Shown here: piece after piece, positions 7,256 through 8,290 of the stretch
Layout of the letters: each line of letters starts with the position of its first letter
Position numbering within the stretch: the first letter of the stretch is position 1
NCBI GenBank assembly: GCA_003526435.1
Contig: DPWF01000185.1
Span: forward strand, 1-8,290
Length of the DNA: 8,290 bases
DNA from: Chitinophagaceae bacterium
Lineage (GTDB): Bacteria; Bacteroidota; Bacteroidia; Chitinophagales; Chitinophagaceae
Reading direction: 5' to 3'
Translations under genes and position numbers: made by a program
Notes under the pieces: generated by a model
The model's input: the letters and a program-made list of their open reading frames with translations, nothing else
The model's database searches: none
What the model was told of the DNA's origin: nothing

Positions 7256-7630
7256 ATGCCTTTAACATTGGATACTGTTTTGTTATTTGTTTCAGATATA
7301 AATAACATGAAACGATTCTATCATGAAGTATTTAGTCTAAACATACTTGAAGAAATATCCAGTGAATGGGTATTGCTATCTGCTGGTTCTGTAAAAATCG
7401 GTTTGCATAAAATGGGAGAAACATACGCTACTACTACAACTCAAACACCAGTTGAAACCAATACCAAACTAATTTTTGAAACTTCTGAAAATATTTATTC
7501 CTTACATTCAATACTAAGATCTAAAAGCGTAACTGTTCAGGATATTACCAGTTTTGATAACTATCCGTATCTTTTATTCATGGGTAATGATCCCGAGGGA
7601 AATGTATTTCAGGTAATTCAAAAAAAATGA
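7256..7630 (+). CDS. VOC-superfamily (glyoxalase/bleomycin-resistance fold) protein
   Basis: This 124-residue protein is the usual size for a single-domain VOC protein (two beta-alpha-beta-beta-beta modules). Evidence is the opening LDTVLLFVSDINNMKRFYHEVFSL (5-28), where FY-x-x-VF-x-L is the classic first helix, the strand WVLLSAGSVKIGLHK (38-52), and the ending FMGNDPEGNVFQV (108-120), a variant of the family's DPdGNxxEL. The metal site looks incomplete: the first strand has no His/Glu, the position normally Glu before the C-terminus is Gln119, and only His51 is near a ligand position. It may therefore bind a ligand rather than catalyse a metal-dependent reaction. The gene is about 31% GC by hand count, well below the upstream gene. 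The ATG at 7256 is used because the one at 7249 is followed at once by TGA. Function beyond the fold is unknown. Confidence 0.86.
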   Translation: MPLTLDTVLLFVSDINNMKRFYHEVFSLNILEEISSEWVLLSAGSVKIGLHKMGETYATTTTQTPVETNTKLIFETSENIYSLHSILRSKSVTVQDITSFDNYPYLLFMGNDPEGNVFQVIQKK

Positions 7631-7680
7631 TCTTTTTAATACCCGGCTGTATTTGAGATATACAAGAGGTAAACATATAT

Positions 7681-7764
7681 TCTCAGCGATTCTCTGCAGC
7701 TCTGCCGTGATTATTTGAGTAAGTTCACCGCAGAGTCGCAGAGGAAAAGGAATTTACGCAGAGA
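7681..7764. repeat. Imperfect inverted repeat built of CGCAGAG units
   Basis: The inner arms, 7692-7709 and 7726-7743, pair at 15 of 18 positions around a 16-bp loop. Outer arms TCTCAGCG (7681-7688) and CGCAGAGA (7757-7764) pair at 7 of 8. The right half holds three CGCAGAG copies (7729-7735, 7737-7743, 7757-7763); the left half holds CTCTGC twice plus CTCAGCG. It fills most of the 143-bp gap between two convergent genes. From memory this looks like an intergenic CGCAGAG/CTCTGCG repeat seen in many environmental bacterial genomes; I could not verify this. It lacks a T-run on either strand, so it is not a standard intrinsic terminator, though the stem could still help end transcription on both sides. 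Confidence 0.7.
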
Positions 7765-7773
7765 TTTCACTAA

Positions 7774-8271
7774 TCAAACGTCTGCCTGGTTGAATGATAA
7801 GAGTAACTCATCAATACCGGCTTTTACTTTTCGATAGCTTACGCCAGCCTTCTCTAACATTAATTTAGATGCTTTTGACGGATCGGTTCCATCATATTTA
7901 TCGGAGAGATATACCACTTCCTTAATACCTGACTGTATAATAGCTTTGGTGCACTCATTACAGGGAAACAATGCAGTATATATTTTACAACCTTTCAGAT
8001 CCATGCCAATATTATTGAGAATGGCATTCAGTTCTGCATGGCATACATACGGGTATTTGGTATCGAGAAAATCACCTTCCTTACTCCACGGAAATTCATC
8101 ATCATCGCAGCCAATGGGTAAGCCATTATAACCCGCTCCTACTATTTTATTCTTTTCATTTACAATACAGGCACCCACCTGTGTATTGGGATCTTTACTG
8201 CGTTTGGCCGATAACAATGCAACACCCATGAAATATTCATCCCAGGAAATATAGTCTTGCCTTTTTTTCAT
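7774..8271 (-). CDS. Deoxycytidylate (dCMP) deaminase
   Basis: This 165-residue cytoplasmic zinc enzyme converts dCMP to dUMP, the precursor used by thymidylate synthase for dTMP. The cytidine-deaminase zinc site is intact: C77-H78-A79-E80 (His78 as Zn ligand, Glu80 as proton shuttle) and P103-C104-N105-E106-C107 (Cys104 and Cys107 as Zn ligands). The opening YISWDEYFMGVALLSAKRSKDPNTQVG (7-33), GYNGLP (47-52) and DTKYPYVCHAELNAI (70-84) are characteristic of dCMP deaminases, not of CDA or tRNA-specific TadA. The sequence closely resembles animal DCTD as I remember it. The ATG at 8271 gives a natural MKKRQDYISW start; the frame stays open for the 19 bases to the window edge but offers no better start there. 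It converges on the VOC gene, with the CGCAGAG repeat between, and is a housekeeping gene unrelated to the SusCD cluster. Confidence 0.95.
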   Translation of the reverse strand: MKKRQDYISWDEYFMGVALLSAKRSKDPNTQVGACIVNEKNKIVGAGYNGLPIGCDDDEFPWSKEGDFLDTKYPYVCHAELNAILNNIGMDLKGCKIYTALFPCNECTKAIIQSGIKEVVYLSDKYDGTDPSKASKLMLEKAGVSYRKVKAGIDELLLSFNQADV

Positions 8272-8290
8272 ACAGCAGATGATTACGCTT

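Noticed and set aside
7631..7680. Possible intrinsic terminator after the VOC gene
   Set aside because: The T-run at 7632-7637 follows no stable GC-rich stem, and the nearby TGTAT/ATACA pairing is too short to count.
7946..8131. 61-codon plus-strand open frame inside the deaminase gene
   Set aside because: It is the antisense shadow of the conserved zinc-site region of the dCMP deaminase.
1..8290. CRISPR array, tRNA or rRNA genes, insertion sequence
   Set aside because: No regularly spaced direct repeats, no tRNA cloverleaf or rRNA-like segment, and no transposase frame was seen on either strand.

Overview
The window looks like chromosomal DNA from a member of the Bacteroidota, probably near Chitinophagaceae. 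The main reasons are a SusC/SusD outer-membrane pair, several lipoproteins with short Cys-containing signal peptides, A-rich start regions without Shine-Dalgarno sequences, and moderate GC of roughly 40%. The family placement is an inference from protein style, not a database result.

Region 1 (1-5724, minus strand) is a tight four-gene cluster. Reading in the direction of transcription, it has a SusC/RagA-type TonB-dependent outer-membrane transporter, a SusD/RagB-type surface lipoprotein, a FAS1 (fasciclin)-like lipoprotein, and the first 90 codons of another lipoprotein that runs off the left edge and resembles DUF5007 proteins. Gaps are -1, 5 and 20 bp, so one transcript is very likely. 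The cluster probably captures and imports a large nutrient such as a glycan or peptide. No degradative enzyme, sigma/anti-sigma pair or other regulator is visible, so the substrate cannot be named.

Region 2 (5725-6203) is a 479-bp intergenic stretch between divergent transcription units. It is AT-rich except for an island of about 80 bp at about 49% GC that carries nested inverted repeats. Three further inverted repeats and one Bacteroidota-type -7 box just before the rightward gene complete it. I found no convincing promoter for susC.

Region 3 (6204-7630, plus strand) holds a luciferase-like (LLM) flavin-dependent monooxygenase and, 23 bp downstream, a small VOC/glyoxalase-fold protein. The VOC gene is much more AT-rich than its neighbour and lacks most of the usual metal ligands.

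Region 4 (7631-8290) contains an imperfect inverted repeat built of CGCAGAG units, lying between convergent genes. After it comes a complete minus-strand dCMP deaminase with an intact zinc site and a strikingly eukaryote-like (DCTD-like) sequence.

Nothing here is clearly a new defence or mobile system. The items most worth a second look are the structured island upstream of susC, the CGCAGAG inverted repeat, and the SusCD-FAS1-DUF5007-like gene set.
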